From: Companilactobacillus halodurans
GTDB lineage: Bacteria > Bacillota > Bacilli > Lactobacillales > Lactobacillaceae
Direction: 5' to 3'
Assembly (NCBI RefSeq): GCF_009600985.1
Contig: NZ_VDFP01000013.1
Span: forward strand, 1-64,000
DNA length: 64,000 bases
Below the pieces are notes generated by a model. The model was not told the DNA's origin. It saw nothing but the letters and a program-made list of their open reading frames with translations, and ran no database searches. This document shows, one piece after another, positions 17,349-26,170 of the stretch (within the stretch, counting starts at the first letter, position 1; each line of letters starts with the position of its first letter). Made by a program: the position numbers and the translations under genes.

Positions 17349-18683
17349 TTAAGCTCTGTGCCAAGCAGCGTAACCGATAGTTGGGAAGATTCCAATTAAA
17401 CGGCCGACTTGTTCACGATTGAATTTGAATTCAATAGCAGGCAACAAAGCATTGACAGCATCTTCTGCTTGGTCGCTGATTTCGGTAACACCAACTAAGT
17501 GGCCATCTTTATCGTGAATCTGTTTACTCTCGGCAATAGGTTCTTTGTCGACGATGTAGTACCAATAGTTGGCTAAATCATTAGTGCTGATATCGTAGTT
17601 CTTTTCTTTTCCTTCATCAACTGACATACCAGCTTGAGCGATTCTTGGGGATGTGAAGACGACTGAAGGGATGACAGGGTATTTGATAGGATCTTTAGTT
17701 TGTCCAGAGAATAATGACATCAAATATTTAGATTCGAAGTAGGCAGCTGGAGTGACCTTTGGCAAGTCGTTTGAAACAACATCACCAGCAGCGTAAATAT
17801 TGTCGATATTAGTTTGCAAATAATCATTGACGAAAACACCAGTCTTGTCGTATTTAACGCCAACATTTTCGAGTCCAAGATTTTCTAAGTTAGGAATCCG
17901 GCCAGTTGCATCAAGAATCCAGCCAGTTTCCAAAGTTTTGCCGTCTTGGTAAGTAATGGTGAAATTATCGCCATTCTTGGCAAATTTTTGTACGTCAGCA
18001 TTTTCAATAAATGTCACGCCACGGCTTTTGAGGTCGTCAACGACTTTTTGAACGTAAGGCTGATAAAATTTTCTTAACACTTTGTTGCTATGCAACATGA
18101 TAGTGACATCAGCACCGGCCTCGTTAGCCATTGTGGCAAATTCCATTCCAATATAACCAGAACCGATAATCGTCAATTTTTCTGGCAAATCTCTGAGATT
18201 TAAGAAGTCTTCGCTATCATGACCGAGTTCTGTGCCCTCGATATCCAAACGGTGAGGTCTTAAACCAGTAGCGATAACGATTTTTTCAGCTGTAACTTCT
18301 TTCTTATCGTCAACGACAACCGTGTGATTATCTTTGAATTGAGCGTGACCTTTAATAATTTTGGCACCAGCATTTTCCAGTCGAGCTGTTAAGCCATCTG
18401 GCAAAACATCGATGATTTCTTGTTTGTGGTCGATATTTTTAGGCCAGTCAATTGAGATATTTCCTTTGACGATTCCTTGCATCCGTTGTGCTTCACGAGT
18501 CATTTTGACTGGTTCGTCTAGGGCAATTTTAGCGTTGCAGCCACGGTTAGGGCAGGTGCCACCTACTAAACCGCTTTCAATAACGCCAACAGAAACGCCA
18601 GTTTCAGCTAAAGGCGCAGCACCGTCAAACGTTGCGTGACCAGCTCCAATATATAAGACATCAAAATCAAACTTTTCAGACAT
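17349..18683 (-). CDS. Pyridine nucleotide-disulfide oxidoreductase
   Basis: 444 residues. FAD motif GAGHAT near residue 13, redox-active CPNRGC (Cys44 and Cys49, the CxxxxC of class I enzymes such as glutathione reductase and lipoamide dehydrogenase), NAD motif GSGYIGMEFA near residue 163, and second FAD motif YAAGDV near 285. Class I enzymes normally end with an HPT-x-x-E motif that supplies the base; here the equivalent reads FPTIGYAAW, so the catalytic His and Glu are missing. The protein may act on a different disulfide or another acceptor. GGAGGG supports ATG 18683. Confidence 0.8.
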   Translation of the reverse strand: MSEKFDFDVLYIGAGHATFDGAAPLAETGVSVGVIESGLVGGTCPNRGCNAKIALDEPVKMTREAQRMQGIVKGNISIDWPKNIDHKQEIIDVLPDGLTARLENAGAKIIKGHAQFKDNHTVVVDDKKEVTAEKIVIATGLRPHRLDIEGTELGHDSEDFLNLRDLPEKLTIIGSGYIGMEFATMANEAGADVTIMLHSNKVLRKFYQPYVQKVVDDLKSRGVTFIENADVQKFAKNGDNFTITYQDGKTLETGWILDATGRIPNLENLGLENVGVKYDKTGVFVNDYLQTNIDNIYAAGDVVSNDLPKVTPAAYFESKYLMSLFSGQTKDPIKYPVIPSVVFTSPRIAQAGMSVDEGKEKNYDISTNDLANYWYYIVDKEPIAESKQIHDKDGHLVGVTEISDQAEDAVNALLPAIEFKFNREQVGRLIGIFPTIGYAAWHRA

Positions 18684-18755
18684 CAAAACATCCCTCCAAT
18701 TACTATCTTATATATTAAATTTAAAACATTTTATATGGCATGACAACGTTTTTGA

Positions 18756-19619
18756 TTACTCAAAATCATTTTGATAATCCTTGATATAAGTTTGAATACT
18801 GTGCGGTTTGCGGCCCAAAACTTTTTCGGCAGTCTTGGTAACAGTTTTGGCATTTCCTAATTGCGTAATCAAATAAAGCATCACCATTACGTTGACATAA
18901 TCCTTTTTTAGACCACGATGAAGCATCGTTTTCCGGAATTTCAATAAACTAGGTTTGCTGTAGGTGACTTTAAAGGGCAAAATTTCGGACATGATCTGAG
19001 CAATCTCAGAATAAGTTAAAGCCATGGGACCCGTGATATTGAGCTTTTGACCAAGATATTTTGAATCAAGTAAAGAAATAGCAGCTACTTCACCAATATC
19101 GCGGGTGTCGATAAAACTCGTTTTGGCATTTCCAGCCGGAATAAAGAGGTCATGATGTTTTTGAATGTCGAATTGATGGGTCGTATTCAAATTTTGCATA
19201 AAAAAGCTGGGTCGAATAAAAGTGTGAGGCAAGTTCAATTCTTCAATCATCTTTTCGATTTTATGGTGTGGCGTCATCGGATTTTTCTCCACGCCAATCA
19301 AAGAAACGAAGATGATTTGTTGAATCCTTTGGTTCTTAGCAAATTTCAAAAAAGGCAACATATCAACTTTTGGATTGGCTAACTGCGGTGGACGAACGAA
19401 AAAAACTTTGGACACGCCCGAAAAACTATCATTAAAGGTATTTGGGTCTAAAAAATCAAAGTGCTTTACTTCAAGATTGCGGTAATTATTAAAAGTCGCT
19501 TGAGTTTTAGTTACATTATGAGCCCCAACGACTAAGTTAACGTCTGAATTTTGATTGAGATATTGAACTAAAGGAAAGCCAATATTTCCCGTGGCACCGA
19601 TGATTAAGAATTTTTCCAT
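18756..19619 (-). CDS. NmrA-family NAD(P)-binding protein (quinone oxidoreductase-like)
   Basis: 287 residues beginning MEKFLIIGATGNIGFPLVQY with the GATGxIG dinucleotide motif; the FVSLIGVEKNPMTPHHKIEKMI segment (near residue 106) matches the NmrA/QOR2 group. Members sense or reduce via NADP(H). The ATG at 19619 is preferred to 19634 because GGAGA lies 8 bases upstream. It sits directly behind the marR gene (1-base gap), so it is the likely target and co-transcribed partner of that regulator. Confidence 0.8.
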   Translation of the reverse strand: MEKFLIIGATGNIGFPLVQYLNQNSDVNLVVGAHNVTKTQATFNNYRNLEVKHFDFLDPNTFNDSFSGVSKVFFVRPPQLANPKVDMLPFLKFAKNQRIQQIIFVSLIGVEKNPMTPHHKIEKMIEELNLPHTFIRPSFFMQNLNTTHQFDIQKHHDLFIPAGNAKTSFIDTRDIGEVAAISLLDSKYLGQKLNITGPMALTYSEIAQIMSEILPFKVTYSKPSLLKFRKTMLHRGLKKDYVNVMVMLYLITQLGNAKTVTKTAEKVLGRKPHSIQTYIKDYQNDFE

Positions 19620-19620
19620 T

Positions 19621-20034
19621 TTAAAAATCTCCATTTATTTTTTTGAGAGTCGATTGTAATTGTTGCTGTTCAGTGGCAGTTAACGTTTCGAGGTGCTTTT
19701 GTAGGACTTGATCACTAATTTTTTGTCCTAGCTTTAAAGCAGTTTGCCCATTTTCAGTCAAGGTCAGTAATTGCGAACGTTTATCAGCGGGATTGGGAAC
19801 TTTTTGAATCAATTCCTTAACCACCAAGCGTTTACTGATACCTGAGATGGTAGGTTTATCCATATCCAAATTTTTAGAAATTAAATTAGCGGTGTTTTGC
19901 GTAGTTTTAGTTAACAAAGATATTTGTTCCAAGACAGCCCACTGTTGAATCGTTAAATCTGATTTTATTAGTGCTTGATTGAGTTCGTAGCGCAAGTCTT
20001 TTGCAACCTGCATTAAAAGATAGCCGGTGTTCAA
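19621..20034 (-). CDS. MarR-family transcriptional regulator
   Basis: 137 residues, with a winged helix-turn-helix between about residues 30 and 95 (NLDMDKPTISGISKRLVVKELI then NPADKRSQLLTLTENG, the wing with the conserved DxR). The start is TTG with GGAGG eight bases upstream. A near-perfect palindrome lies 15 bases upstream of the start, so it probably represses its own operon with the NmrA gene. The inducing ligand is unknown, probably a quinone-like or phenolic compound given the neighbours (inference). Confidence 0.85.
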   Translation of the reverse strand: MNTGYLLMQVAKDLRYELNQALIKSDLTIQQWAVLEQISLLTKTTQNTANLISKNLDMDKPTISGISKRLVVKELIQKVPNPADKRSQLLTLTENGQTALKLGQKISDQVLQKHLETLTATEQQQLQSTLKKINGDF

Positions 20035-20048
20035 AATTGATGCCTCCT

Positions 20049-20072
20049 ATTTAGTTAGTACACTAACTAAAT
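20049..20072. promoter_or_regulatory. MarR-type operator palindrome
   Basis: ATTTAGTTAGT-AC-ACTAACTAAAT: two 11-base arms in exact inverted symmetry around two bases, placed between the marR ribosome site and its upstream region. The form TAGT(T)AGT...ACTAACTA is typical of HypR/MarR sites in Lactobacillaceae and Bacillus. Confidence 0.75.
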
Positions 20073-20166
20073 AAATGGAATTTGTCAACAAACTTCTTCT
20101 TTTTCCCGACGACAGATTAGTATTAGAATAATCATAATCAAAAAATTGAAATAAAGAGGTTAAAAA

Positions 20167-20916
20167 ATGGATGTTGAAATTAAACGTGATGGATTGACTT
20201 TAAGAGGGACGTTAGAAAAACCAGCAAAAGATGAGTTTAATTTGGTAGTTTTGATGCATGGTTTCACTTCTAATCGAGGCGTGACACCAGATCAGCTGTT
20301 GTACCAACTGGCAAAAACTTTTGAGGATAAAGGTTTGGCAACATTGAGATTTGATTTCAATGGCCACGGACAAAGCGATGGCAAATTCGAAAATATGACG
20401 GTACTCAATGAAATCGCTGATGGCAAGGCAATTTTAGATTATGCCAGAAGTATCAAGGGCGTTAAAAAGCTCTATCTTTTGGGACATTCTCAAGGTGGCG
20501 TGGTCGCTAGCATGATTGCCGGTTATTATCACGATAAGGTCGATAAATTAGCCTTGTTGGCTCCAGCTGCTACTTTAAAAGATGATGCCTTAAAGGGTGA
20601 TACTCAAGGTTACACTTATGACCCCAACAATATTCCTGATACTTTGCCAATCAAGAAGGGATTAACTTTAGGAGGCTTTTACTTGCGGACAGCGCAAACT
20701 TTGCCAATTTATGAAGTCGCTAGTCAATACAGCGGTCCAGTTTGTTTGATTCACGGCTTGAAGGATACAGTGGTGAACAATATTGCATCAAAACGTTACA
20801 AGAAGAGCCTTCCTCAAAGTGATTTGCACTTATTGGATGATGCTGATCACGGGTTTACTTTGGGCAATTCCCGTCAAGAAGCTTTGAAGATTGCGAGCGA
20901 TTTCATGTTGAGTTAA
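20167..20916 (+). CDS. Cinnamoyl (feruloyl) esterase-like alpha/beta hydrolase
   Basis: 249 residues, the exact length of the characterised Lactobacillus cinnamoyl esterase LJ0536. Oxyanion segment LMHGFTSNRG (about 29-38), nucleophile Ser108 in GHSQGG, acid Asp200 in HGLKD and His228 in DADHGF, all within three positions of the LJ0536 triad. A large insertion (about 140-180) supplies the lid expected for hydroxycinnamate esters. It would release ferulic, caffeic or p-coumaric acid from plant esters in the cytoplasm. Monocistronic; AGAGG ribosome site. Confidence 0.85.
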   Translation: MDVEIKRDGLTLRGTLEKPAKDEFNLVVLMHGFTSNRGVTPDQLLYQLAKTFEDKGLATLRFDFNGHGQSDGKFENMTVLNEIADGKAILDYARSIKGVKKLYLLGHSQGGVVASMIAGYYHDKVDKLALLAPAATLKDDALKGDTQGYTYDPNNIPDTLPIKKGLTLGGFYLRTAQTLPIYEVASQYSGPVCLIHGLKDTVVNNIASKRYKKSLPQSDLHLLDDADHGFTLGNSRQEALKIASDFMLS

Positions 20917-21028
20917 GGGCATATTCTTTGAGTTTTTCCAAGATAAATATAAACTTGAGTAAGCGGTATATTTATATTTCTATACCTGAATCTTGATTTA
21001 TGAGTTTTCACATTGGAGGGCTTAATTT

Positions 21029-21814
21029 ATGTACAAAGATTTAGAGAACAAGGTGGCAGTTGTCACTGGCGGTTCTAAAGGTATCGGAACTGCTATATCC
21101 GAGCGTTTCGGCAAGGAACATATGTCGGTCGTTGTTAATTATCATAGCGATGAAGATGGAGCTAAGAAAGCTGCTGAAATCGTTGAAAAAAACGGTGGCA
21201 AGGCAGTTACTATCCAAGCTAACGTTTCAACTGAAGAAGGCAATCAAGCTTTGATCGATGCGGCTGTCGACAATTTCGGCGACCTCGATGTCTGGGTCAA
21301 TAATGCTGGCATGGAGATCAAGTCGCCAACTCATGAATTGTCGCTTGATGATTGGCAAAAAGTTATTTCAGTCGATCAGACAGGTGTCTTCTTAGGTTGC
21401 AAGACAGCGATAGCTTACTTTGAAAAACACAATAAACAAGGCAATATCATCAATATGTCATCAGTTCATGAACAAATTCCTTGGCCTACCTTTGCCAGTT
21501 ATACAACTGCTAAAGGTGGCGTGAAAATGTTTACTAAGACCATTGCCATGGAATATGCCAAAGATGGTATTAGAGTTAATGGAATTGGACCAGGAGCCAT
21601 CAATACGCCAATCAATGCTAAAAAGTTTGCGGACAAAGAACAATATGATCAGACAGTTTCAATGGTGCCAATGAATCGAATCGGTAAACCAGAAGAAGTT
21701 GCGGCCGGTGCTGCTTGGCTAGCATCTTCTGAATCTAGTTATGTTACAGGTATCACTTTATTCATCGATGGCGGGATGACCTTGTATCCTGCCTTTAAAG
21801 ATGGACAAGGTTAA
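21029..21814 (+). CDS. Glucose 1-dehydrogenase-like SDR
   Basis: 261 residues, the same length as Bacillus glucose 1-dehydrogenase. Cofactor motif TGGSKGIG at 13-20, NNAG at 91-94, catalytic Ser145, Tyr158 and Lys162 at the identical positions of the Bacillus enzymes, and the C-terminal FIDGGMTLYPAF. It oxidises glucose (or a similar polyol) with NAD(P), making gluconolactone. GGAGGG ribosome site and its own terminator. Confidence 0.87.
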   Translation: MYKDLENKVAVVTGGSKGIGTAISERFGKEHMSVVVNYHSDEDGAKKAAEIVEKNGGKAVTIQANVSTEEGNQALIDAAVDNFGDLDVWVNNAGMEIKSPTHELSLDDWQKVISVDQTGVFLGCKTAIAYFEKHNKQGNIINMSSVHEQIPWPTFASYTTAKGGVKMFTKTIAMEYAKDGIRVNGIGPGAINTPINAKKFADKEQYDQTVSMVPMNRIGKPEEVAAGAAWLASSESSYVTGITLFIDGGMTLYPAFKDGQG

Positions 21815-21837
21815 AATTAAAATTTAAATAGTTAGTT

Positions 21838-21893
21838 AAAAACGATCATTGCGTGTTTGCAGCTGCGGATATGTGGTAATCGTTTTTATTTTT
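21838..21893 (+). terminator. Intrinsic terminator after glucose dehydrogenase
   Basis: AAAAACGAT and ATCGTTTTT arms with a loop containing CAGCTG and a T-rich tail. Confidence 0.65.
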
Positions 21894-22022
21894 AATGAGA
21901 AGCTAATTATAAAAACTTCAGTAATTAAAGTATTACCCAGTAAATACTTAATTTTTTGTCTGGAGCAAAAAGCAACTATGGTTTAACCTTACTTAGTCGC
22001 TTAAAAGAGAGGGTGGAAGAAA

Positions 22023-22949
22023 TTGATTACTTATAAAGACGTTGGCATGAAGTACGGGGACAATGTCGTCTTGGACAAAATTAATTTAGAGATTCATGAC
22101 AATGAACTCTTCGTCTTAGTCGGTCCCAGTGGTAGTGGAAAAACGACTTTGCTGAGAATGTTGAACCAATTGACCGTGCCAACAAGTGGCAATGTTTATT
22201 TGGATGACAAACGAATCAAAGATCATGATGTCCAAAAATTACGCTTGAGCATGGGCTATGTTTTGCAAGACAGCAGTTTGTTTCCTAATTTAAACGTTGA
22301 AGATAATATTGCCATTCAATTAGAGCAAAAAGGCGTTAGCAAAAAAGAACGCCATCAAAGAGCAGCTGAACTGCTTGAATCGGTTGAACTGGATCCTAAA
22401 GAATACGCTAAAAGAATGCCTAATGAATTATCCGGTGGACAGCAGCAACGTGTATCCATCGTACGAGCTTTAGCCACAAGACCTAAAACAGTTTTAATGG
22501 ATGAATCATTCAGTTCTCTTGATCCAGTTTTGCGTAATAAATCTCAAGAACTGGTTTTGAAATTGCATCAACAATTCCATACTACAATCGTTTTTGTGAC
22601 TCACGATATGCAAGAGGCTTTGAAGATGGGACAGCGTATCGCCGTTTTGAATCATGGCTTAGTACAACAAGTTGGAACTCCTAACGAGATTATGCAACAT
22701 CCAGCTAACAAGTTCGTTAAGAGTTTCTTTGGTGCGGGAACTCCACACTGGTGGAATCTCAACTTCTTGATAGATTCAGGACTACTATCAAAAATCGATT
22801 ATCAAGACAGTCTGCCAGAAATTTCCGAATTCAGTGAGTTGATTCAAAAGCTGCAAACGACACCTAAATTTGCTTTCCAATATCAACAAAAGGGTTATGA
22901 AATTTCTAATCAGCAATTATTAAAATATTTCGAGATTGAGGGGGAGTAA
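22023..22949 (+). CDS. ABC transporter ATP-binding subunit, osmoprotectant/ergothioneine type
   Basis: 308 residues from a TTG start (GGGTGG upstream). Walker A GPSGSGKT at 34-41, signature LSGGQQQR near 138-145, Walker B VLMDESFSSLD (the usual P after DE is S). It resembles OpuCA/BilEA/EgtV subunits. The C-terminal 70 residues are too short for the two CBS domains of OpuCA, so ionic-strength gating of the OpuC kind seems absent. It is paired with the fused permease/binding protein four bases downstream. Confidence 0.82.
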   Translation: MITYKDVGMKYGDNVVLDKINLEIHDNELFVLVGPSGSGKTTLLRMLNQLTVPTSGNVYLDDKRIKDHDVQKLRLSMGYVLQDSSLFPNLNVEDNIAIQLEQKGVSKKERHQRAAELLESVELDPKEYAKRMPNELSGGQQQRVSIVRALATRPKTVLMDESFSSLDPVLRNKSQELVLKLHQQFHTTIVFVTHDMQEALKMGQRIAVLNHGLVQQVGTPNEIMQHPANKFVKSFFGAGTPHWWNLNFLIDSGLLSKIDYQDSLPEISEFSELIQKLQTTPKFAFQYQQKGYEISNQQLLKYFEIEGE

Positions 22950-22952
22950 ATT

Positions 22953-24479
22953 ATGGGGATGTTAATGCAAACGATTGCCAGTCAACACTCAGAAATTTTG
23001 AAATCTCTCTATCAACATATCGGTATTTCGTTTATTTCGTTATTGATTGCGATGGTAATTGCGATTCCGTTAGCAATCGTTTTGAGAAATCACCGCCGAA
23101 CTGGTGAAGTGATGCTACAAGTAACGGGAATTATTCAAACGATTCCTAGTTTGGCTCTATTAGGACTTTTGATTCCCTTAGTTGGTATCGGAACAGTGCC
23201 TGCAGTCATCACTTTGACTCTTTACGGAATTATGCCACTGTATCAAAATACTTATTCCGGTTTGACTAATATTGATCCTAATCTTGAAGAAGCAGCGGTC
23301 GCTTTTGGTTTGTCAAAGTGGAAGAGATTGCAGCGACTAGAATTTCCACTAGCTTTACCGATGATTATTTCTGGTATCAGAATTTCGTTAGTTATGATTA
23401 TTGGTACAGCCACATTAGCTGCCTTTATCGGTGCTGGTGGTCTAGGTAATTACATCATGTTAGGTATTCAACAGAACAATAATTCTTACTTAGTTATTGG
23501 TGGTGTCTTATCAGCTATCTTGGCCTTTGTCTTCAGTGCTTTACTGAAGTTCATCGGTGCCAAGACTAAGCGGATTTATTATAGTGGTCTTGTCGTTTTA
23601 CTATTGTTGTTAGGCTTTGGTGGTGCCAAGGTCTATCAAGCTGCTCAACCAGAAACAGTTTCACTAACGATTGCTGGTAAATTGGGTAGTGAACCAGAGA
23701 TTTTAATGAATATGTATAAGGATTTAATCAAAGAAGATAATCCTAACGCTGAAATTAAGCTCAAACCTAATTTTGGTGGGACGAGTTTCCTATTTAAAGC
23801 TTTGCAACGGGACCAAATTGATATTTATCCAGAATTTACCGGAACGATTTTGGAGTCGTTGGTTAAATATGATAAGAAGACGCCAAAGAATGCCACGAAA
23901 CTTTACCATGTCGCTGAAAATCAAATTTCAAAGCAACATGGTTTGAAATACTTAACGCCAATGAAGTATGAAAATGGTTATGATTTGGCTGTTACAAAAG
24001 CATTCTCTAAGAAATATCACGTTACTAAATTAAGTGATTTGGAGAGCGTCAATGATAAAGTTCATGCTGCTTTTGACCCTGATTTCTCTAATCAACAAGA
24101 TGGTTATTTAGGTTTGAAGAAGAAGTATAACTTGGACTTTGCTAAGATTTCGACAATGGAGCCAACTTTGCGCTACAAGGCAATTGCTGACGGACGGGTC
24201 AACTTGGTCGATGGTTATACGACTGATCCACAAGTTCAACAATATCATTTGGTAGTCTTAAAAGATGACCAGCATTTCTTCCCACCTTATCAAGGTGCAC
24301 CTTTGATGAAGGAATCCTTTGCCAAGAAGCATCCTGAAATCGTTAAGAGTTTGAACAAGTTGTCGAATAAGATTTCGACTGAAGATATGCAAAAGATGAA
24401 TTATCAAGTTACAGTTAAACACAAAAAAGCAAGCGTGATTGCTTATCAATATCTAGAACAACACAACTTGCTAAAATAA
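22953..24479 (+). CDS. Fused ABC permease and substrate-binding protein (EgtU/BilEB/OpuC type)
   Basis: 508 residues. The first about 215 form a permease with five to six helices and an EAA-like loop (NLEEAAVAFGLSKWKR near 110). A further membrane helix near 208-228 anchors the C-terminal substrate-binding domain (residues about 235-508), which opens with LTIAGKLGSEPEILMNMYKDL, typical of the QAT-family glycine-betaine-like binders. Length and fusion match Listeria BilEB and the EgtU ergothioneine transporter; betaine, choline, carnitine and ergothioneine are all possible ligands. The start follows a GAGGGGGAG site. Confidence 0.83.
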   Translation: MGMLMQTIASQHSEILKSLYQHIGISFISLLIAMVIAIPLAIVLRNHRRTGEVMLQVTGIIQTIPSLALLGLLIPLVGIGTVPAVITLTLYGIMPLYQNTYSGLTNIDPNLEEAAVAFGLSKWKRLQRLEFPLALPMIISGIRISLVMIIGTATLAAFIGAGGLGNYIMLGIQQNNNSYLVIGGVLSAILAFVFSALLKFIGAKTKRIYYSGLVVLLLLLGFGGAKVYQAAQPETVSLTIAGKLGSEPEILMNMYKDLIKEDNPNAEIKLKPNFGGTSFLFKALQRDQIDIYPEFTGTILESLVKYDKKTPKNATKLYHVAENQISKQHGLKYLTPMKYENGYDLAVTKAFSKKYHVTKLSDLESVNDKVHAAFDPDFSNQQDGYLGLKKKYNLDFAKISTMEPTLRYKAIADGRVNLVDGYTTDPQVQQYHLVVLKDDQHFFPPYQGAPLMKESFAKKHPEIVKSLNKLSNKISTEDMQKMNYQVTVKHKKASVIAYQYLEQHNLLK

Positions 24480-24486
24480 ATTAAGA

Positions 24487-25143
24487 TTAATTATCTGATT
24501 TCAAAATGTCAGCGACTGGTTTACGGGATGATTCAAAGCTATTGATAGTTTGGTCACTCGCATATCCTAAGGCAACACCGACGACGAGCGTTTCATCATC
24601 TGGAATGGAAATTTCTTTTCTGACTACATCAGGGAAACGCACGCTGGTGTAATTAGGAATCGTATCAAGGCCTTCATTTTTAGCAGCTAACATCAAAGTT
24701 TGGCTGAATAATCCGGCGTCAAAAATCGACCATTGCGATGAATTTTTGGGGATGGTGATGAAAAGAATAACGGGTGCATGATAAAGATTGACGCTTGCAC
24801 CAGTCATTTGAGTGTGTGCTTGATCGAAGTCATCAAAGTGATGGACGATTTCGTGTCTCCATTGCTGCATATTTTCTTGAGTGCGTTCATTCCAATCTTC
24901 ACGGTGCATAACTGGAAGGTCAGGCTGTGATTTGATCTTTGCTTGATCATTTTTTTGATAAGCTGTTCTGATGTTGTCTAAAGCCTTGCCTTTTGCAACA
25001 TAAACTTTAGTAGGTTGAGAATCGACCCAAGAAGGTGACTTTTGAGCAATCTCGACAATTTTACGAATGATGTCAGGATCGACTTTCTTGTCACTGTAAT
25101 TACGAATTGAGTGTCTTTGATTAACAGTATCTTCAAATTCCAT
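24487..25143 (-). CDS. Nitroreductase family protein
   Basis: 218 residues, FMN-dependent NAD(P)H oxidoreductase fold. The N-terminal RHSIRNYSDKKV carries the flavin phosphate-binding RxSxR, followed by QKSPSWVDSQP (near 34) and the C-terminal VVGVALGYASDQ. Such enzymes reduce nitroaromatics, quinones or other acceptors in the cytoplasm. It converges with the permease gene with only seven bases between them. Confidence 0.85.
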   Translation of the reverse strand: MEFEDTVNQRHSIRNYSDKKVDPDIIRKIVEIAQKSPSWVDSQPTKVYVAKGKALDNIRTAYQKNDQAKIKSQPDLPVMHREDWNERTQENMQQWRHEIVHHFDDFDQAHTQMTGASVNLYHAPVILFITIPKNSSQWSIFDAGLFSQTLMLAAKNEGLDTIPNYTSVRFPDVVRKEISIPDDETLVVGVALGYASDQTINSFESSRKPVADILKSDN

Positions 25144-25240
25144 TTTTTGAACTCCTTTTGATAATTAGTACTATCTATCTTAACGAAAAATTGATATTAA
25201 TGTTTATAATTCAACTTATATATTAAGAGAGTGGGGTTAG

Positions 25241-25411
25241 TGCTGGATGTCGTCGTCCGTTCTGCTTTGTGGATGCTGGAACGTACTGGACGCAACTTTA
25301 AGCCAATTCCAGAACCGGGAATTGTCTTAAAGATTGGTCTTTCATTAAGCGATAAATCGCTAAATGAAATTTCAGTACTGAGCATCCACAAAGCTGCCAC
25401 TCCCGACTGGA
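25241..25411 (+). repeat. Family-1 three-way-junction element, copy A
   Basis: Closing stem 25264-25277 with 25381-25394 (perfect 14 bp: GCTTTGTGGATGCT), extended by GTACTG with CAGTAC. Arm 1: CTTTAAG-c-CAATTCC (25296-25310) pairs with GGAATTG-t-CTTAAAG (25318-25332). Arm 2: TTTCATT-a-AGCGAT (25340-25353) pairs with ATCGCT-a-AATGAAA (25356-25369). It ends in TCCCGACTGG. On the plus strand it faces copy B across terminator T1. Confidence 0.85.
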
Positions 25412-25450
25412 TAACGTCATTTATTATTTATTTAAAATGATTTCAGATAA

Positions 25451-25505
25451 AAATAGCCTCTCTTTAGATAATAGTTTATCGACTATATCTAAAGAGAGGC
25501 TATTT
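25451..25505. terminator. Bidirectional terminator T1 inside the A-B composite
   Basis: AAATAGCCTCTCTTTAGATA pairs with TATCTAAAGAGAGGCTATTT around a TAGTTTATCGACTA loop. The loop is identical to that of T2 (34495-34548), while the lower stem differs with compensating changes. Confidence 0.85.
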
Positions 25506-25536
25506 GCTTCTTATATAAAAAATAAAACCATTATTT

Positions 25537-25701
25537 AGTCCGGAATAGCAAAGAAAATTGGCTCAGATGTGAAATTATTCTTAGCAATTTATTGCTTAGA
25601 ATAAGGCCGAACTTTAAGCCTTTTCCCGAACTTGGAAAAGGCTTAAAGTCGTGCCCACAACGTTTTCGCCAAATTTTCTTTGCTATGGAGGACGGCATAC
25701 T
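25537..25701 (-). repeat. Family-1 element, copy B (minus orientation)
   Basis: Read on the minus strand it begins GCCGTCCTCC, ten bases after the stop codon of the nitroreductase at 25712. Closing stem ATAGCAAAGAAAATTTGGC with GAGCCAATTTTCTTTGCTAT; arm 1 CTTTAAGCCTTTTCC with GGAAAAGGCTTAAAG; arm 2 TTATTCTAAGCAAT with ATTGCTAAGAATAA. It ends TTCCGGACT. Confidence 0.85.
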
Positions 25702-25711
25702 ACACTAACTT

Positions 25712-26170
25712 TTACTTAACGATGTTAGTTTCAATTCTATCTAAAGGAATACTTCTAGTAACGAGTTTCTCATTAGTTTGACCTAAAGTTAACGCGAAAA
25801 CAGCTTTAAATCCGCTTGGTAAAACGCCACTAGGGATTGAACCTAAGCTGGACATATTATAATTAGCACCTAAACCTAAATTTTCAGCAGCTAATTCCAT
25901 ATTGTGAACGATTGCTCCGGCTGAAACATCTTCCATGGCTTCAGGATTCTTAGCAGAAACAACGATTACAGTTGGGGCGTCGTAAATACCGCTCATTTTA
26001 TTGAGAACATCAGCCTTTTGAATAACTGTTAGACGATAGTTCTTGTATTCCCCCATACCGACAGGACCAGCGTTAGCAGCAGTTAAAATTTCATTCAATT
26101 GTTCGTCAGTGATTTGGCCACTGTATTGACGAATTGCTTTACGTGATTTGATTAAATCATATGCTTCCAT
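25712..26170 (-). CDS. Small nitroreductase family protein
   Basis: 152 residues, short for the family (usually 170-220). RKAIRQYSGQI is the flavin-binding start and NAGPVGMGEYKNYRLTVI the next conserved block; the C-terminal ALTLGQTNEK matches the usual VxxLGxP region. ATG 26170 has GGAGG eight bases upstream, while a 20-residue upstream extension has no ribosome site. Immediately after its stop codon lies repeat copy B. It is divergent from the cytochrome b5-like gene. Confidence 0.82.
   Translation of the reverse strand: MEAYDLIKSRKAIRQYSGQITDEQLNEILTAANAGPVGMGEYKNYRLTVIQKADVLNKMSGIYDAPTVIVVSAKNPEAMEDVSAGAIVHNMELAAENLGLGANYNMSSLGSIPSGVLPSGFKAVFALTLGQTNEKLVTRSIPLDRIETNIVK

Noticed and set aside
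25197..25440. Short ORFs on both strands within copies A and D (60-70 codons)
   Set aside because: They are by-products of the palindromic repeat: both strands read through the same arms, there is no ribosome site, and the copies differ only in structure-preserving ways.
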